Positions 1 to 8,589 are shown, counted from the stretch's first letter. The stretch: 39,422 nucleotides of DNA from JALJPB01 sp963933115 (GCA_963933115.1 CAWVSL010000026.1:1-39422), one strand, 5' to 3'. The notes: a model not told the origin generated them from the letters alone. Program-made: numbers and translations.

Positions 1-19
1 GATAGAGATAGAGATAGAG
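1..19. repeat. Short GATAGA tandem repeat at window edge
   Basis: Three copies of the hexamer GATAGA, plus a trailing G, occupy the first 19 bases. The repeat touches the window edge, so its true length is unknown. It is not inside a gene I can support. Simple repeats like this can vary in length by slippage, but no function is shown here. Confidence 0.6.
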
Positions 20-27
20 CTATTTTA

Positions 28-51
28 CTTTTACCTCTTAACAGGTAAGAG
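28..51. other. Hairpin downstream of the small unknown gene
   Basis: A 9-bp stem (CTTTTACCT / AGGTAAGAG, one G-T pair) with a 6-nt loop lies about 50 nt past the stop of the minus-strand gene at 104-307. There is no clear T-run on either side, so I do not call it a confident intrinsic terminator. It may act as a weak 3' structure. Confidence 0.3.
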
Positions 52-103
52 CATTTCCTGAGTGTATAATATCAATGTCTATCATCGTCCCTTATTCAGG
101 TAA

Positions 104-307
104 TTACCTCTTGGGGTTTTCTTTATACATACGGTCGATGCGAATAATGTTTAGGTCTAAGATGTCCTGCTCCGTTAGCTCTGGGTTATTGGCAAGCATC
201 CATGCCATGTAACCATCAGCAGTCGATGTTTGATAAATATCGCTAAATGATGGCCATTTAACATCAGACTTTTTATTCTTTAACTCTGCTAACCTTTTAG
301 TATTCAC
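104..307 (-). CDS. Small protein of unknown function (67 aa)
   Basis: I do not recognise a family. The product is short, charged and soluble-looking, with a basic N-terminus, a central aromatic patch (SFSDIYQTSTADGYMAWML) and an acidic/basic C-terminal half. There is no signal peptide or membrane segment. The start is GTG at 305-307. What makes the gene credible is a near-ideal Shine-Dalgarno AGGAGGA (315-321 on the complement) 7 nt before that GTG. It is a lone gene with no close partner inside the window. A real but uncharacterised small gene is the best reading; a spurious ORF is possible. Confidence 0.55.
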   Translation of the reverse strand: MNTKRLAELKNKKSDVKWPSFSDIYQTSTADGYMAWMLANNPELTEQDILDLNIIRIDRMYKENPKR

Positions 308-314
308 GATAACA

Positions 315-321
315 TCCTCCT
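315..321 (-). promoter_or_regulatory. Strong Shine-Dalgarno deciding a GTG start
   Basis: AGGAGGA on the minus strand lies 7 nt upstream of the GTG start at 307. It is one of the best ribosome binding sites in the window and the main support for the 67-aa gene being translated. Confidence 0.65.
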
Positions 322-744
322 CTTAAGTATTATCAGGCAGCTTTCTCAATTGGTATTTTTAATTTAATATCAATGAGTTTCCTGTTAATACTTAAAATAA
401 GTTTTGTACTGTTAACTGATGCTGCGTTCGTTTACTTCAATACTTTAATTATAGCTCATGATTATAAGTTACCACCCATCAGCTCAAATATATCAAAGGT
501 AGTACCCGCAGCTTGGTTGACAAGTTTATCTTAGGCTAGGCGCCCCCTTTGTATAAAATTTAAAACTAAAACTTATCATGACAAAGTCCGAGATTTTTTT
601 AGCTTTATCTGCACCTTTAGCTATGAATAATCATAAAAGTCAATCAATTCAAAACTTCATTAACCCCAGCTACTTGTTATCATGATATTATTGAAAATAT
701 AATAATAAATGATTCGTTCTATCGCGCTTAATTGAGAAGTTTCT
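322..744. other. Gene-free gap between divergent genes
   Basis: An AT-rich stretch between a minus-strand small gene and the plus-strand oxygenase-like gene. I see no RNA gene, repeat or ORF worth calling. It should hold the promoters of both genes; only the plus-strand candidate at 674-703 is convincing enough to list. Confidence 0.5.
674..703 (+). promoter_or_regulatory. Candidate sigma70 promoter of the oxygenase-like gene
   Basis: TTGTTA (674-679) and a perfect TATAAT (698-703) are separated by 18 bp. Transcription would start near 710, giving a leader of about 35 nt before the ATG at 745. This is a pattern match only, in AT-rich DNA where chance hits are common. Confidence 0.4.
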
Positions 745-1455
745 ATGCATGACAAGTATTCAACAGAATTAGACTTACCCGATATTCCTTTAAACTCACC
801 TACTCTTCCATATGAGAAGCCTGAAGAAAATGTAAACTATTGGATTGCCGATAATTTTTTTACTGAGAAACAAGCCACAGATATTGCTAATCGCTGTTAT
901 AATAAATCAAAGTGGAAATTAGGAAAGCCCTACACCAGTGAACTATGGCCAGGTATGCGTTCTAAAAATGCATTAAAGAAAAAAGAGCTTGAGTTGGTAG
1001 AAGCGTGGATCAAACAACAAATTATTAACGATAGTATTTGGATTGCAGAGTCAGAGGATGTAGTTGTTGATACTAATACCGCGATCTTAGTTGGTGGCGA
1101 AGAAGGTGCGGCAAGGCCTCATGTAGATAACCGTAAATTATGCCGATTTGGTGCGGTACTGTACCTTAATAAACAACCGGCCCCTCAATCAGGTACCTCT
1201 TTCTATCGCTTAAAGTATGCTAATGGGGCTGCTGGCGGTAATACCGTCAATCATCCTTATCTAAATCTTGTTGATGCTCTCAATACAAAAAGCTTGCCTC
1301 CAAGTGCTTGGTATGAAGATATCAGTATTGAGAACAAATTTAATCGACTCATTCTTTTTAAAGGCAATATAGCCCATAGTGCTAGCGGATATTTTGGTAA
1401 AGAAAAAAGAGAGAAGAGACTCGCTATTACCTTCTTTTATATGGCTGATGACTAA
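745..1455 (+). CDS. DUF6445-like 2OG-Fe(II) oxygenase-fold protein
   Basis: A 236-aa soluble protein with the pattern of the 2-oxoglutarate/Fe(II) dioxygenase superfamily. H126 and D128 (in RPHVDNR) form the HxD pair, H211 (in NIAHSASGYF) would be the distal iron ligand, and R225 just after it could bind 2-oxoglutarate. The stretch between them (LYLN; FNRLILFKG) fits the double-stranded beta-helix. The layout matches proteins annotated DUF6445, whose substrates are unknown to me. There is no signal peptide, so it is probably cytoplasmic. It is a single-gene unit with its own candidate promoter and no partner that hints at a substrate. The superfamily call is fairly firm; the DUF name is from memory. 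Confidence 0.7.
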   Translation: MHDKYSTELDLPDIPLNSPTLPYEKPEENVNYWIADNFFTEKQATDIANRCYNKSKWKLGKPYTSELWPGMRSKNALKKKELELVEAWIKQQIINDSIWIAESEDVVVDTNTAILVGGEEGAARPHVDNRKLCRFGAVLYLNKQPAPQSGTSFYRLKYANGAAGGNTVNHPYLNLVDALNTKSLPPSAWYEDISIENKFNRLILFKGNIAHSASGYFGKEKREKRLAITFFYMADD

Positions 1456-1702
1456 ATAAAATTATCCTTAATAAAAATATTAAGTCAGCCGTTGTCACAA
1501 AAAAATTGAAGGCTATTTAACTTCAGTCTGCCTAAAGAGTAGTCTGTCAATTAATCGAATAATAAAAATTAGTATTACGGGTGTATATACCAAACGATAT
1601 ACGATATGTATAAATTAATTTAAAATATATGTTTACAATTATTTTCTCTTAAAAATAAACTGAATGATGTAACTTTTATCCATAGCTGTAGTTCATAGTA
1701 TT

Positions 1703-2794
1703 ATGACCGTTAAACAAATTATCACTAACTATTTAAACTCAGGGTTTATTAGTACTGATCCTGTGGGTAAAGAACAGCAGGTTATAGTGGCTAATTTATT
1801 TTGTTTTAGTGCCCAATTAATTACCCTAGTGTTAGGAGTAAGTGCCCTAGTCCGTGGCGATACTATATTCGGTGGAATATTATTACTGACTTGCTTCTTA
1901 TTCTTAATCCCTACGCGAATTCTAAAGTACGGCCCCGCTAAAACGTCCAGTCGTTATGCGTTCAACTTGATTCAAATTCTCCTGGTTACCTTGATGCTTT
2001 TCCTCATATATTCAGGAGGCTATCAAAATACGGGCCCTTTATGGATATATATTCTTCCCCCCGTCACTTTCTTTTTTGGCGGTCTACTCAAAGGTTTGCG
2101 TAATCTTGGCATATTTGTGATTATCGCCAGCCTATTATTATTTTATCCCGATGAACGGTTGCTTGTTGCAACCTATAGTGATGTATTTAAGTTGCGCATG
2201 CTTTATTCTTTTATCACAGTAAGTACTATATTTGCCTTTTACGAATATGGTCGACAAGTCACCTACAAACGTTTACAAAGCTTAATGAATGAAGTTGAGC
2301 AACAAGCAAGACGGGATCCTTTATCAGGATTGCAAAACAGACGAGGTATGCTGGAAAAAATCAGTTATGAACATGAGCGTATAAAACGTAATAAAGAACT
2401 ATTGACAGTGATGATGTGTGATGTTGATAACTTTAAGCAAATAAATGATAAATTTGGCCATGACACCGGTGATTATATTATTAAAGAGCTCGGCAGAGAA
2501 TTTATTGACTTAATAAGAAAAACAGACGTTGTTGGCCGTTGGGGTGGGGAAGAATTTTTGTTTTTACTCCCTCAAACTAGTGAGCAGCAAGCTTATATAT
2601 TGGCTGAAAAACTACGAAAAAACATCGCTACAACAACGTTTACTCACCAACAACACATATTACAGTTAACGGTTAGTATCGGTATATATCAATTTGAACA
2701 AGGAGATACTATAGATCAAGCGATATCACTTGCCGACAATTATTTATACCAGGCAAAAAAACAAGGCCGAAACATTACAATAAGAGGTAGTTAA
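1703..2794 (+). CDS. Membrane diguanylate cyclase (GGDEF)
   Basis: A 363-aa inner-membrane enzyme predicted to make cyclic di-GMP from two GTP. The N-terminal half has about six hydrophobic segments (roughly residues 31-50, 54-72, 88-105, 110-130, 133-148, 165-182) with no recognised named sensor fold. A short helix leads into a GGDEF domain from about residue 203 (RRDPLSGLQNRR). The active site is GGEEF at 281-285 and the metal aspartate is D240 (CDVDNFKQIND). An RxxD inhibitory site (RKTD, 272-275) sits exactly five residues before GGEEF, so product feedback inhibition should be intact. There is no EAL domain. It stands alone between long gaps, so its signal and target process cannot be inferred. 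Confidence 0.9.
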   Translation: MTVKQIITNYLNSGFISTDPVGKEQQVIVANLFCFSAQLITLVLGVSALVRGDTIFGGILLLTCFLFLIPTRILKYGPAKTSSRYAFNLIQILLVTLMLFLIYSGGYQNTGPLWIYILPPVTFFFGGLLKGLRNLGIFVIIASLLLFYPDERLLVATYSDVFKLRMLYSFITVSTIFAFYEYGRQVTYKRLQSLMNEVEQQARRDPLSGLQNRRGMLEKISYEHERIKRNKELLTVMMCDVDNFKQINDKFGHDTGDYIIKELGREFIDLIRKTDVVGRWGGEEFLFLLPQTSEQQAYILAEKLRKNIATTTFTHQQHILQLTVSIGIYQFEQGDTIDQAISLADNYLYQAKKQGRNITIRGS

Positions 2795-3121
2795 CTTGAG
2801 TAACTCATTTAATTTATATTGGTTACTCAAATCTAGTTAGCATAAAACGTCATTTTAATAACATAACGTTTTGCGTCACATGCTTTATATCCACAGCTAT
2901 TTAATACCCTTTAGAAAGAAAAGTTACGACTTTTACAATTTATCTAGCAGTAACGGCTTAAAATCAGCAACAATGATATGCTAAATGCTGCTAATTAATG
3001 TCTCGAAAATTAGTCTGCAGATATTGGCCTATATCTGTGATAGTTTACTCCAAACAATATTAATAATATAAGCATGCACACTACTCATTATATTAATTAG
3101 ACTTATAGAGCCTAAATAACC
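2795..3121. other. Gene-free gap with two inverted repeats
   Basis: This 327-bp gap holds two short hairpins: TTGAGTAAC (2796-2804) pairing with GTTACTCAA (2822-2830), starting just past the cyclase stop, and AAAACGT (2844-2850) pairing with ACGTTTT (2866-2872). Neither is followed by a T-run, so they are not standard terminators. I see no gene or confident promoter here. Confidence 0.45.
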
Positions 3122-4258
3122 GTGAAAATAGATTTTATTGATAGTATAAATGATATCAGTGCCATTGACTGGCAACGACTCAATACAAGCTCTAGCCCTT
3201 TTTTAACCTATGACTTTTTTAAAGCAATTGAAGTCAGTGGCTCAGCAAGTAAAGCTAAAAGTTGGCAACCTCATCATATGCAAATAAGTGACAACACTAA
3301 CGTAGAGGCCATTCTCCCCTTGTATATTAAACATAATTCGTGGGGAGAGTATGTCTTTGATTGGGGCTGGGCTGAAGCCTATCAAAATAATGGATTGCCG
3401 TATTATCCTAAGCTAGTTGGTACGCTTCCTTTTACCCCAGTAACCAGTGATAAATTAATATCGACCACTTTTTCTTATAATGATGCCTTTGCGCTATTAT
3501 CTAGGCATTGTCAGCAACACTCATTTCATAGCTGGCACCTTTTATTTTGCCCGAGGGTAAAAGAGATACCCGATGATGTTTACCTTCGTCACACTGTGCA
3601 ATTTCATTGGTTTAATCGAAACTATTATGACTTTGAAGATTTTATCTCAACCTTTACTAGCCGTAAACGTAAAAACACCCGTAAAGAAAGGTTATCTATT
3701 GCCGAACAAGGCATTAGTATAAGACAAATAAAAGGGGTTGATATAACACCCAAAGACCTCACTTTCTTTTATTTAACTTATCAATTAACCTATTTAAAAA
3801 AAGGTCATCAGCCACACTTAAGTATTGATTTTTTTCAAAATATAATAGCTAGTATGGCAGACAACATATTATTGATTATTGCCAGTAACCAAGATGAAGA
3901 CCTAGCTTGTTCATGGTTTTTTTATGATAACGAACAATTATATGGCCGATATTGGGGCTGCACTCAATATGTTAAGAACTTACATTTTGAACTTTGCTAT
4001 TACCAAGGCATAGAATTTTGTATCAAACATAAACTAGGTAGCTTTAATCCAGGAACACAAGGTGAGCATAAAATACAGCGGGGGTTTGAACCTATTCTGA
4101 CCAACTCCTATCATTGGGTACAGCACCCTAGCTTTAGAAATGCAGTAAAAGATTTTTGCCAACAAGAACGTCATCAAACTAAAAATTATTTAAGTCAATG
4201 CCAACAAGCTCTACCTTATAAAAATTTTGAGGAATTACTTTCTCGGTCAACTGTGTAG
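3122..4258 (+). CDS. FemAB-like GNAT protein (PF04339 / COG3146)
   Basis: A 378-aa protein that matches the PF04339 'peptidoglycan biosynthesis/recognition' family, a FemAB-like branch of the GNAT fold. Recognisable parts are LPLYIKHNSWGEYVFDWGWA near residue 65, YYPKLVGTLPFTPVT near 95-110, the basic stretch SRKRKNTRKER near 180, and the C-terminal FNPGTQGEHKIQRGFEP signature near 315-331. The family is thought to transfer an acyl or aminoacyl group, but its reaction is not established. There is no signal peptide. The start is GTG at 3122 with no strong ribosome site, so the N-terminus is uncertain by a few residues, though the early sequence looks family-like. It is a single-gene unit. Confidence 0.8.
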   Translation: MKIDFIDSINDISAIDWQRLNTSSSPFLTYDFFKAIEVSGSASKAKSWQPHHMQISDNTNVEAILPLYIKHNSWGEYVFDWGWAEAYQNNGLPYYPKLVGTLPFTPVTSDKLISTTFSYNDAFALLSRHCQQHSFHSWHLLFCPRVKEIPDDVYLRHTVQFHWFNRNYYDFEDFISTFTSRKRKNTRKERLSIAEQGISIRQIKGVDITPKDLTFFYLTYQLTYLKKGHQPHLSIDFFQNIIASMADNILLIIASNQDEDLACSWFFYDNEQLYGRYWGCTQYVKNLHFELCYYQGIEFCIKHKLGSFNPGTQGEHKIQRGFEPILTNSYHWVQHPSFRNAVKDFCQQERHQTKNYLSQCQQALPYKNFEELLSRSTV

Positions 4259-4503
4259 TAATGATATTCTGTTGCGCGTGGCAATAGTATGTTAACAGAT
4301 ACAAGCATTCTCACTCTTGAGTGCAGACTTTACCTAGACACGAAATCTCGCCTATTCATTAAAATGCTATTCTCTAATATAAAGTAATGCTAATTTATCA
4401 GGTGAAAAATATAATAAAATAATATTATGATGAAATACGTAAATCATACGGATTAAAAATCATTTTATTTCATTACCTTGTAAATATAAATATTGGGAAA
4501 AAG

Positions 4504-5409
4504 ATGATTAAACAAGTAATAGAGACATCAGATGGTTATCAACTACAAGTGTATGTTTGGCCAAATGAGCATGCTAAAGCCTGGGTACATATTAATCATG
4601 GTATGGCGGAACACGCTGCTCGATATGAAGACTTTGCCACAGAGCTTGTCGCAGGAGGTTATGCCGTAGTTGCCCATAATCATCGCGGACACGGCAACAG
4701 TGAAACAACCAAATTAGGGTGTTTCGCAAAGCAAGATGGTTGGCAAAAGGTATTATCAGATTTAGATGCCGTCCGTGACGCTATATGCTCAACAGATGTA
4801 CCCTTTTACCTTATGGGCCATAGCATGGGCTCCTTTATCGTTCAATCTTACTTGAGTGTTACTCATCGAAAAGTTGATGGCTTAATTTTATCGGGCTCAA
4901 ATTTTCAACCTGCTTTACTAAGTCGTGCAGCTAAAGTGGTTGCTAAAATTGAACAAATAAGAGTAGGAAAAACACGTAGTAGTGCCCTACTACAGTTCTT
5001 ATCGTTTGGTTCATTTAATCAAGCTTTTAAACCCAATAGAACAGCTTTCGACTGGCTTACTCGGGATACTATACAGGTAAACAAATATGTAGCGGATCCT
5101 CTCTGCGGTTTCGCTTGCTCAACAGGACTTTGGTATGAATTCATGAGTGAATTAATTAAGTTAGTTAAACCTGAAACGCTTAAAAAAATACAAACCAATT
5201 TACCGATATTAATACTAGGAGGTTCTATGGACCCCGTCGGGATGATGGGAAAAGGATTACCTAAATTAGCCGATGCTTATAAAGACGCAGGACAAAATAC
5301 TGTCACGTTAAAAGTTTATGACAATGCCCGACATGAGATACTTAATGAAACAAACAATCAGCAAGTATATAAAGATATAATCACTTGGTTAGATTACCAG
5401 CCAAAATAA
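4504..5409 (+). CDS. Alpha/beta hydrolase, monoacylglycerol lipase type
   Basis: A 301-aa serine hydrolase of the Hydrolase_4 / lysophospholipase (PldB-like) group. The nucleophile elbow is GHSMG with Ser107. The acid is probably Asp243 (GGSMDPVG) and the base His277 (DNARHEIL). An HGMAEH oxyanion-side motif at residues 32-37 and HNHRGHGNS at 58-66 are typical of monoacylglycerol lipases. It probably splits a fatty acid from a glyceride or lysophospholipid, but the exact substrate cannot be read. There is no signal peptide. A GGGAAAA ribosome site lies just upstream of the ATG. Confidence 0.85.
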   Translation: MIKQVIETSDGYQLQVYVWPNEHAKAWVHINHGMAEHAARYEDFATELVAGGYAVVAHNHRGHGNSETTKLGCFAKQDGWQKVLSDLDAVRDAICSTDVPFYLMGHSMGSFIVQSYLSVTHRKVDGLILSGSNFQPALLSRAAKVVAKIEQIRVGKTRSSALLQFLSFGSFNQAFKPNRTAFDWLTRDTIQVNKYVADPLCGFACSTGLWYEFMSELIKLVKPETLKKIQTNLPILILGGSMDPVGMMGKGLPKLADAYKDAGQNTVTLKVYDNARHEILNETNNQQVYKDIITWLDYQPK

Positions 5410-5411
5410 TT

Positions 5412-5636
5412 ATGGCCTCAACAATTCACTTATTTGTATTAAACTCAGCTATGGCCATCAAATATACCGATGTTCATAGCTGCCTTAGCTTATTGACTCA
5501 GGGTACCTTCTGCTCTGAGAAAGCAATATCGTTTATATTAACCACAAGTATATTATGTACCCTTTATATCCCTTATCTAATCGTGATTAAAATAAATAAC
5601 TTAGTTTATAATGTCTTAAGTTCAAAATTTTGGTAA
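5412..5636 (+). CDS. Doubtful small ORF, possible membrane peptide
   Basis: A 74-aa reading frame opens at ATG 5412, two bases after the stop of the hydrolase gene; the frame also extends back to 5385 inside that gene. It has one convincing hydrophobic stretch (ISFILTTSILCTLYIPYLIV) near its C-terminus. There is no good ribosome site and I recognise no family. Position right behind the hydrolase would allow translational coupling. AT-rich DNA easily makes hydrophobic chance ORFs, so I list it only as a candidate. The rest of the gap to 5730 shows nothing else. Confidence 0.2.
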   Translation: MASTIHLFVLNSAMAIKYTDVHSCLSLLTQGTFCSEKAISFILTTSILCTLYIPYLIVIKINNLVYNVLSSKFW

Positions 5637-5730
5637 TGTAAAAGCCAAATAGCGTAATCCCCTTAAAGACAAAACCGGCATAAGTCAGGATGTTAGAAAT
5701 GGGAAAAAATCATATTTAAAATAGGTTATT

Positions 5731-6156
5731 ATGAAACATCTACGAGTATATGTTCAAGAAGAGATAGAGGCAGCGGCTACTAATGTGTGGCAACTTATCC
5801 GTGATTTTGGCGAAATAGATGCCTGGGCTTTGGCTGACGTCGTCAAAGTTGAGGGTTCAGGTGTTGGGATGATAAGGCATATTGAGTTTAACAGCCAAAA
5901 ACTCGTTGAGCGTTGCGAGGCTTATGATGATACTCAGATGAGTTTCTCTTATCGCCTGCTTGAGTCGCCTTGGCCGATATCTGATTATGTTGCAACCGTG
6001 GTACTCACCTCATCAGGTCCTGATAAAACACTAATTGAGTGGTCGTCACTTTATCAAGCCATTCCAGAAGAAGTTGAGTCGACGCTTAAGTTTATCGAAA
6101 GTACTTACCGCAACGCTTTTATTGCCCGCTTACGTAAAACCGCAACAAAATTGTAA
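5731..6156 (+). CDS. SRPBCC family protein
   Basis: A 141-aa protein of the START/SRPBCC (polyketide cyclase 2-like) fold, a deep hydrophobic-pocket fold that binds lipids or aromatic ligands. The N-terminal beta strand and first helix (EEIEAAATNVWQLIRDFGEIDAW, split by EIDAW) are characteristic. So are a middle region with paired strands (VERCEAYDDTQMSFSYRL) and a long C-terminal helix from about residue 110. No catalytic residue can be assigned. It is cytoplasmic by appearance and stands alone, convergent with the protease gene. The fold call is firm; the function is not. Confidence 0.75.
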   Translation: MKHLRVYVQEEIEAAATNVWQLIRDFGEIDAWALADVVKVEGSGVGMIRHIEFNSQKLVERCEAYDDTQMSFSYRLLESPWPISDYVATVVLTSSGPDKTLIEWSSLYQAIPEEVESTLKFIESTYRNAFIARLRKTATKL

Positions 6157-6480
6157 GGGAAAGCGCCAATATAAAGATAATAATAGCGCTCATTATTATT
6201 TATTTAAATTGAACTCTACTATTCATATCTTAATTTACATATGTTTCTTTAAAGAAGCATATGTAATACCTCATTCTAAACATCGGCATTCACTGATAAA
6301 TTTTATAACTGGCTACTTTTTTCATTAAAGGAATTAGGCACAGTTAATTTTGAATAACAACATTAAGTCTCTGAATACCAAATTCTTGTTAATTGAATAT
6401 TAAAAATTAACACTTCAATTAATACGCAGGTAAACTTCATTATATTTCAAACAATAAATAGTGACATATAAAATTTCAGC
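6157..6480. other. Gap between convergent genes, with a 32-bp palindrome
   Basis: This gap separates the SRPBCC gene and the 3' end of the protease gene. It contains the near-perfect palindrome listed at 6235-6266 and, at its right border, the protease terminator. Reading frames in it are other-frame noise with no ribosome site. Confidence 0.5.
6235..6266. repeat. 32-bp near-perfect palindrome
   Basis: The left arm TTACATATGTTTCTTT and right arm AAAGAAGCATATGTAA pair over all 16 positions except one, which is a T-G pair in RNA. The centre contains TTCTTTAAAGAA. There is no T-run on either side. It may be a binding site for a dimeric protein, or a 3' structure protecting the SRPBCC message. 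Confidence 0.6.
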
Positions 6481-6509
6481 AAAAAAAACCGCTCAAATAT
6501 ATGAACGGT
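6481..6509 (-). terminator. Intrinsic terminator of the protease gene
   Basis: Read on the minus strand, ACCGTTCA and TGAGCGGT form an 8-bp stem (one U-G pair) with a 6-nt loop, followed by a run of eight T. It lies about 30 nt past the protease stop codon. On the plus strand the U-G pair becomes a C-A mismatch, so it should act mainly for the minus-strand gene. Confidence 0.7.
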
Positions 6510-6537
6510 ATTTGTTTTTTAAGTTACATCTTAATAT

Positions 6538-8589
6538 TTACTTACGACGAGAACTCACGAGCAAAACGAGCAGCAAAGAGAACAACCCGATACTGCCACC
6601 ACCGCTAGAAGTCGATTTAGGTTTTATAACGACCGGTGGCGTAACTACTGGCGGCGTAACTACTGGTGGCGTAGTTGAACCTCCTGCTGGTGAAAATATG
6701 ACATTACGCAAAAATGCTTTATCATTGAGGTCTGTTGATGCCCCATCTTTTTTGTATGTCCATATAATTGAGTGCTCCCCAGAGGACAGACTTATATTCT
6801 CTGTTTTAAAATCTACATCTCCAGAAATAAAATCTATAAGCTCACCATCAATGTATAAATATAATGCATCATATGGATCCGCAGGGTCATCGACATTAGC
6901 TTCTGACGATACAGACCACTCAAAGTCTAATTCACCCTCGCCACTAAGGGTGAGCAAAGCTATACTTTCTTGATTATCACTGACAGTGCCACTTTGAATA
7001 CTACTTGTGCCCGGAGTAGCCAACCAAGACGCTGCTCCACCGGTGTACCATTTCATAACTGAGTCATCACTGCCTAGCTGAGTCGTAATTATTTGTGATG
7101 GTGCAATAGTTACCCCCTCAACTTTAGCTGAGCTGAGAAGTAATTCTGCATTATCACTACTAATAACAATATTAGCGCTGTGTGAATTTGCTTCAGCGGC
7201 ACTATAGTTTACGGTTAATTCACACTCAGCACCGGAGGCTAGGATTAAACAGCTATCAGCCATCAAAGAAAAAACATCATCACCTTCTACAGAAAAATTT
7301 AGATTAGCATCAAGTAAGGTGTTATTGACGATATTCAATTGATAACTTTTAGTACTTTCTTGAGCGGTAATACCAAAGTCATAGTATTGCTCTATGGCTA
7401 TCCCCGACATCATACTATTAACCCAACCAATAAATTTAGCTGTACGAGCATAAACTCCAGGATAGCCTGCTGCCGCACAACCAGCGCCCCAACTGACAAC
7501 ACCAACTTGTTGCCAGCCCTCGTTAGTATTAATAATTAAAGGACCGCCACTATCGCCTTGACACGAACCTTTTCCACCGGAATCGACAGCAGCACAAATC
7601 ATTCCACTTGTAATTCGATAACCATCACCTAAAACAGATCGGCACTCTTCATTGGTCATTAACTGTAAGTCTACTTGATGTAAAATGTCAGGAAAATCTG
7701 AAGTTTCACCATCGCCAGGTTCATAACCAACACGTCCACCCCACCCCATAACGGTTGCAGTAGCGTTGTCAATGGCAGATTGGTCTGTTGCTTCTGGGCT
7801 AGCTAGTGTAATAGCTTCATTATCAACACTCTCAACGAGTTCAAGTAAGGCTACATCGTTGTCAAATGAGAAGTCGTTATAATCGGGATGCATATAGATA
7901 CGTTTTACCGCTATAGCATTTGCTGCACCGTTACTTAGGTCATATTCACCGACATTAATTTTAAGACTTGAGGCATATTCACCATCAACACAGTGAGAAG
8001 CGGTTAACACCCATTTATCACCTAAAAAAGTAGCGCCACAACTTGATGACTGTGACAAGCTATCACTTACAACATCAATATTAGCATTAAGGCCTAATTT
8101 GGCTTTAAGCGTATCGCCATCAACTTGAGTAACGGCAACAACAGGGATTGTACCAGCGAAGTCTTCGCCTAAGGTTCCAGCAATAGTACCGTCTACATTG
8201 TTATAAATGATGACGCCAACACCACCACCTGCTTGACAATTATTCGCTTTCTCTGAAAAATCAATATCACCACGTTCAATTAAACAGACTTTATCAGTAG
8301 CATCGCTACACGTATTGTCACCGATACCACAATCAGTTAATTCACCACTTACCGTCCCCTCTGGACCATAAGAAAATGATTGGCTTTCATAAGTTACACC
8401 ATCAACAGTGAGTAATGTTGTAACACCTTGAAAAGTATAAACCAAAGCTGACATCCATGGCCAGGCTCCTTCAGTGGAGACTTCACCACCGACAATTTTA
8501 GGTTTAATCGGCAATACGCTGGAGTCTGCAAAGCTATTTGCTGACAACGTTAGTGCAACAGATAATGCTGTGTATAAAATTTTATTCAT
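6538..8589 (-). CDS. Secreted trypsin-fold serine protease with inserted PA domain and GlyGly-CTERM
   Basis: A 683-aa exported S1 protease. The signal peptide spans about residues 1-21. The zymogen cleavage site is K31/IVGG (32-35). The trypsin fold is interrupted at about residues 55-180 by a protease-associated (PA) domain, then resumes with CGATFLG. The triad is His199 (TASHC), Asp245 (DNDVALL) and Ser347 (GDSGGP). The residue at chymotrypsin position 189 is Gly341, not Asp, so Arg/Lys specificity is not expected. Two beta-rich domains follow (about 398-493 and 505-634), then a TPPVV repeat linker. The C-terminus is SGGGSIGLFSLLLVLLVSSRRK-like: glycine motif, membrane helix and basic end, the GlyGly-CTERM signal handled by rhombosortase after type II secretion. 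The layout resembles Vibrio Ves proteases. It has its own terminator. Confidence 0.9.
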   Translation of the reverse strand: MNKILYTALSVALTLSANSFADSSVLPIKPKIVGGEVSTEGAWPWMSALVYTFQGVTTLLTVDGVTYESQSFSYGPEGTVSGELTDCGIGDNTCSDATDKVCLIERGDIDFSEKANNCQAGGGVGVIIYNNVDGTIAGTLGEDFAGTIPVVAVTQVDGDTLKAKLGLNANIDVVSDSLSQSSSCGATFLGDKWVLTASHCVDGEYASSLKINVGEYDLSNGAANAIAVKRIYMHPDYNDFSFDNDVALLELVESVDNEAITLASPEATDQSAIDNATATVMGWGGRVGYEPGDGETSDFPDILHQVDLQLMTNEECRSVLGDGYRITSGMICAAVDSGGKGSCQGDSGGPLIINTNEGWQQVGVVSWGAGCAAAGYPGVYARTAKFIGWVNSMMSGIAIEQYYDFGITAQESTKSYQLNIVNNTLLDANLNFSVEGDDVFSLMADSCLILASGAECELTVNYSAAEANSHSANIVISSDNAELLLSSAKVEGVTIAPSQIITTQLGSDDSVMKWYTGGAASWLATPGTSSIQSGTVSDNQESIALLTLSGEGELDFEWSVSSEANVDDPADPYDALYLYIDGELIDFISGDVDFKTENISLSSGEHSIIWTYKKDGASTDLNDKAFLRNVIFSPAGGSTTPPVVTPPVVTPPVVIKPKSTSSGGGSIGLFSLLLVLLVSSRRK
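6635..6679 (-). repeat. 15-bp tandem repeat coding the TPPVV linker
   Basis: Three 15-bp units (the third diverging at its end) encode Thr-Pro-Pro-Val-Val repeats between the last beta domain and the sorting signal of the protease. Because the unit is a multiple of three, copy changes would alter linker length without breaking the frame. Confidence 0.75.

Noticed and set aside
1..6200. Genomic island or defence cluster in the loosely packed left end
   Set aside because: There is no integrase, transposase, direct repeat pair or tRNA junction, and the genes look like ordinary single-copy accessory genes.
6035..6328. 97-aa ORF overlapping the SRPBCC gene
   Set aside because: It runs in another frame of a well-supported gene and lacks a start signal.
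6461..6973. Plus-strand ORF rich in TTGGV repeats
   Set aside because: It is the other strand of the protease linker and C-terminus; it has no ribosome site and the protease frame is clearly real.
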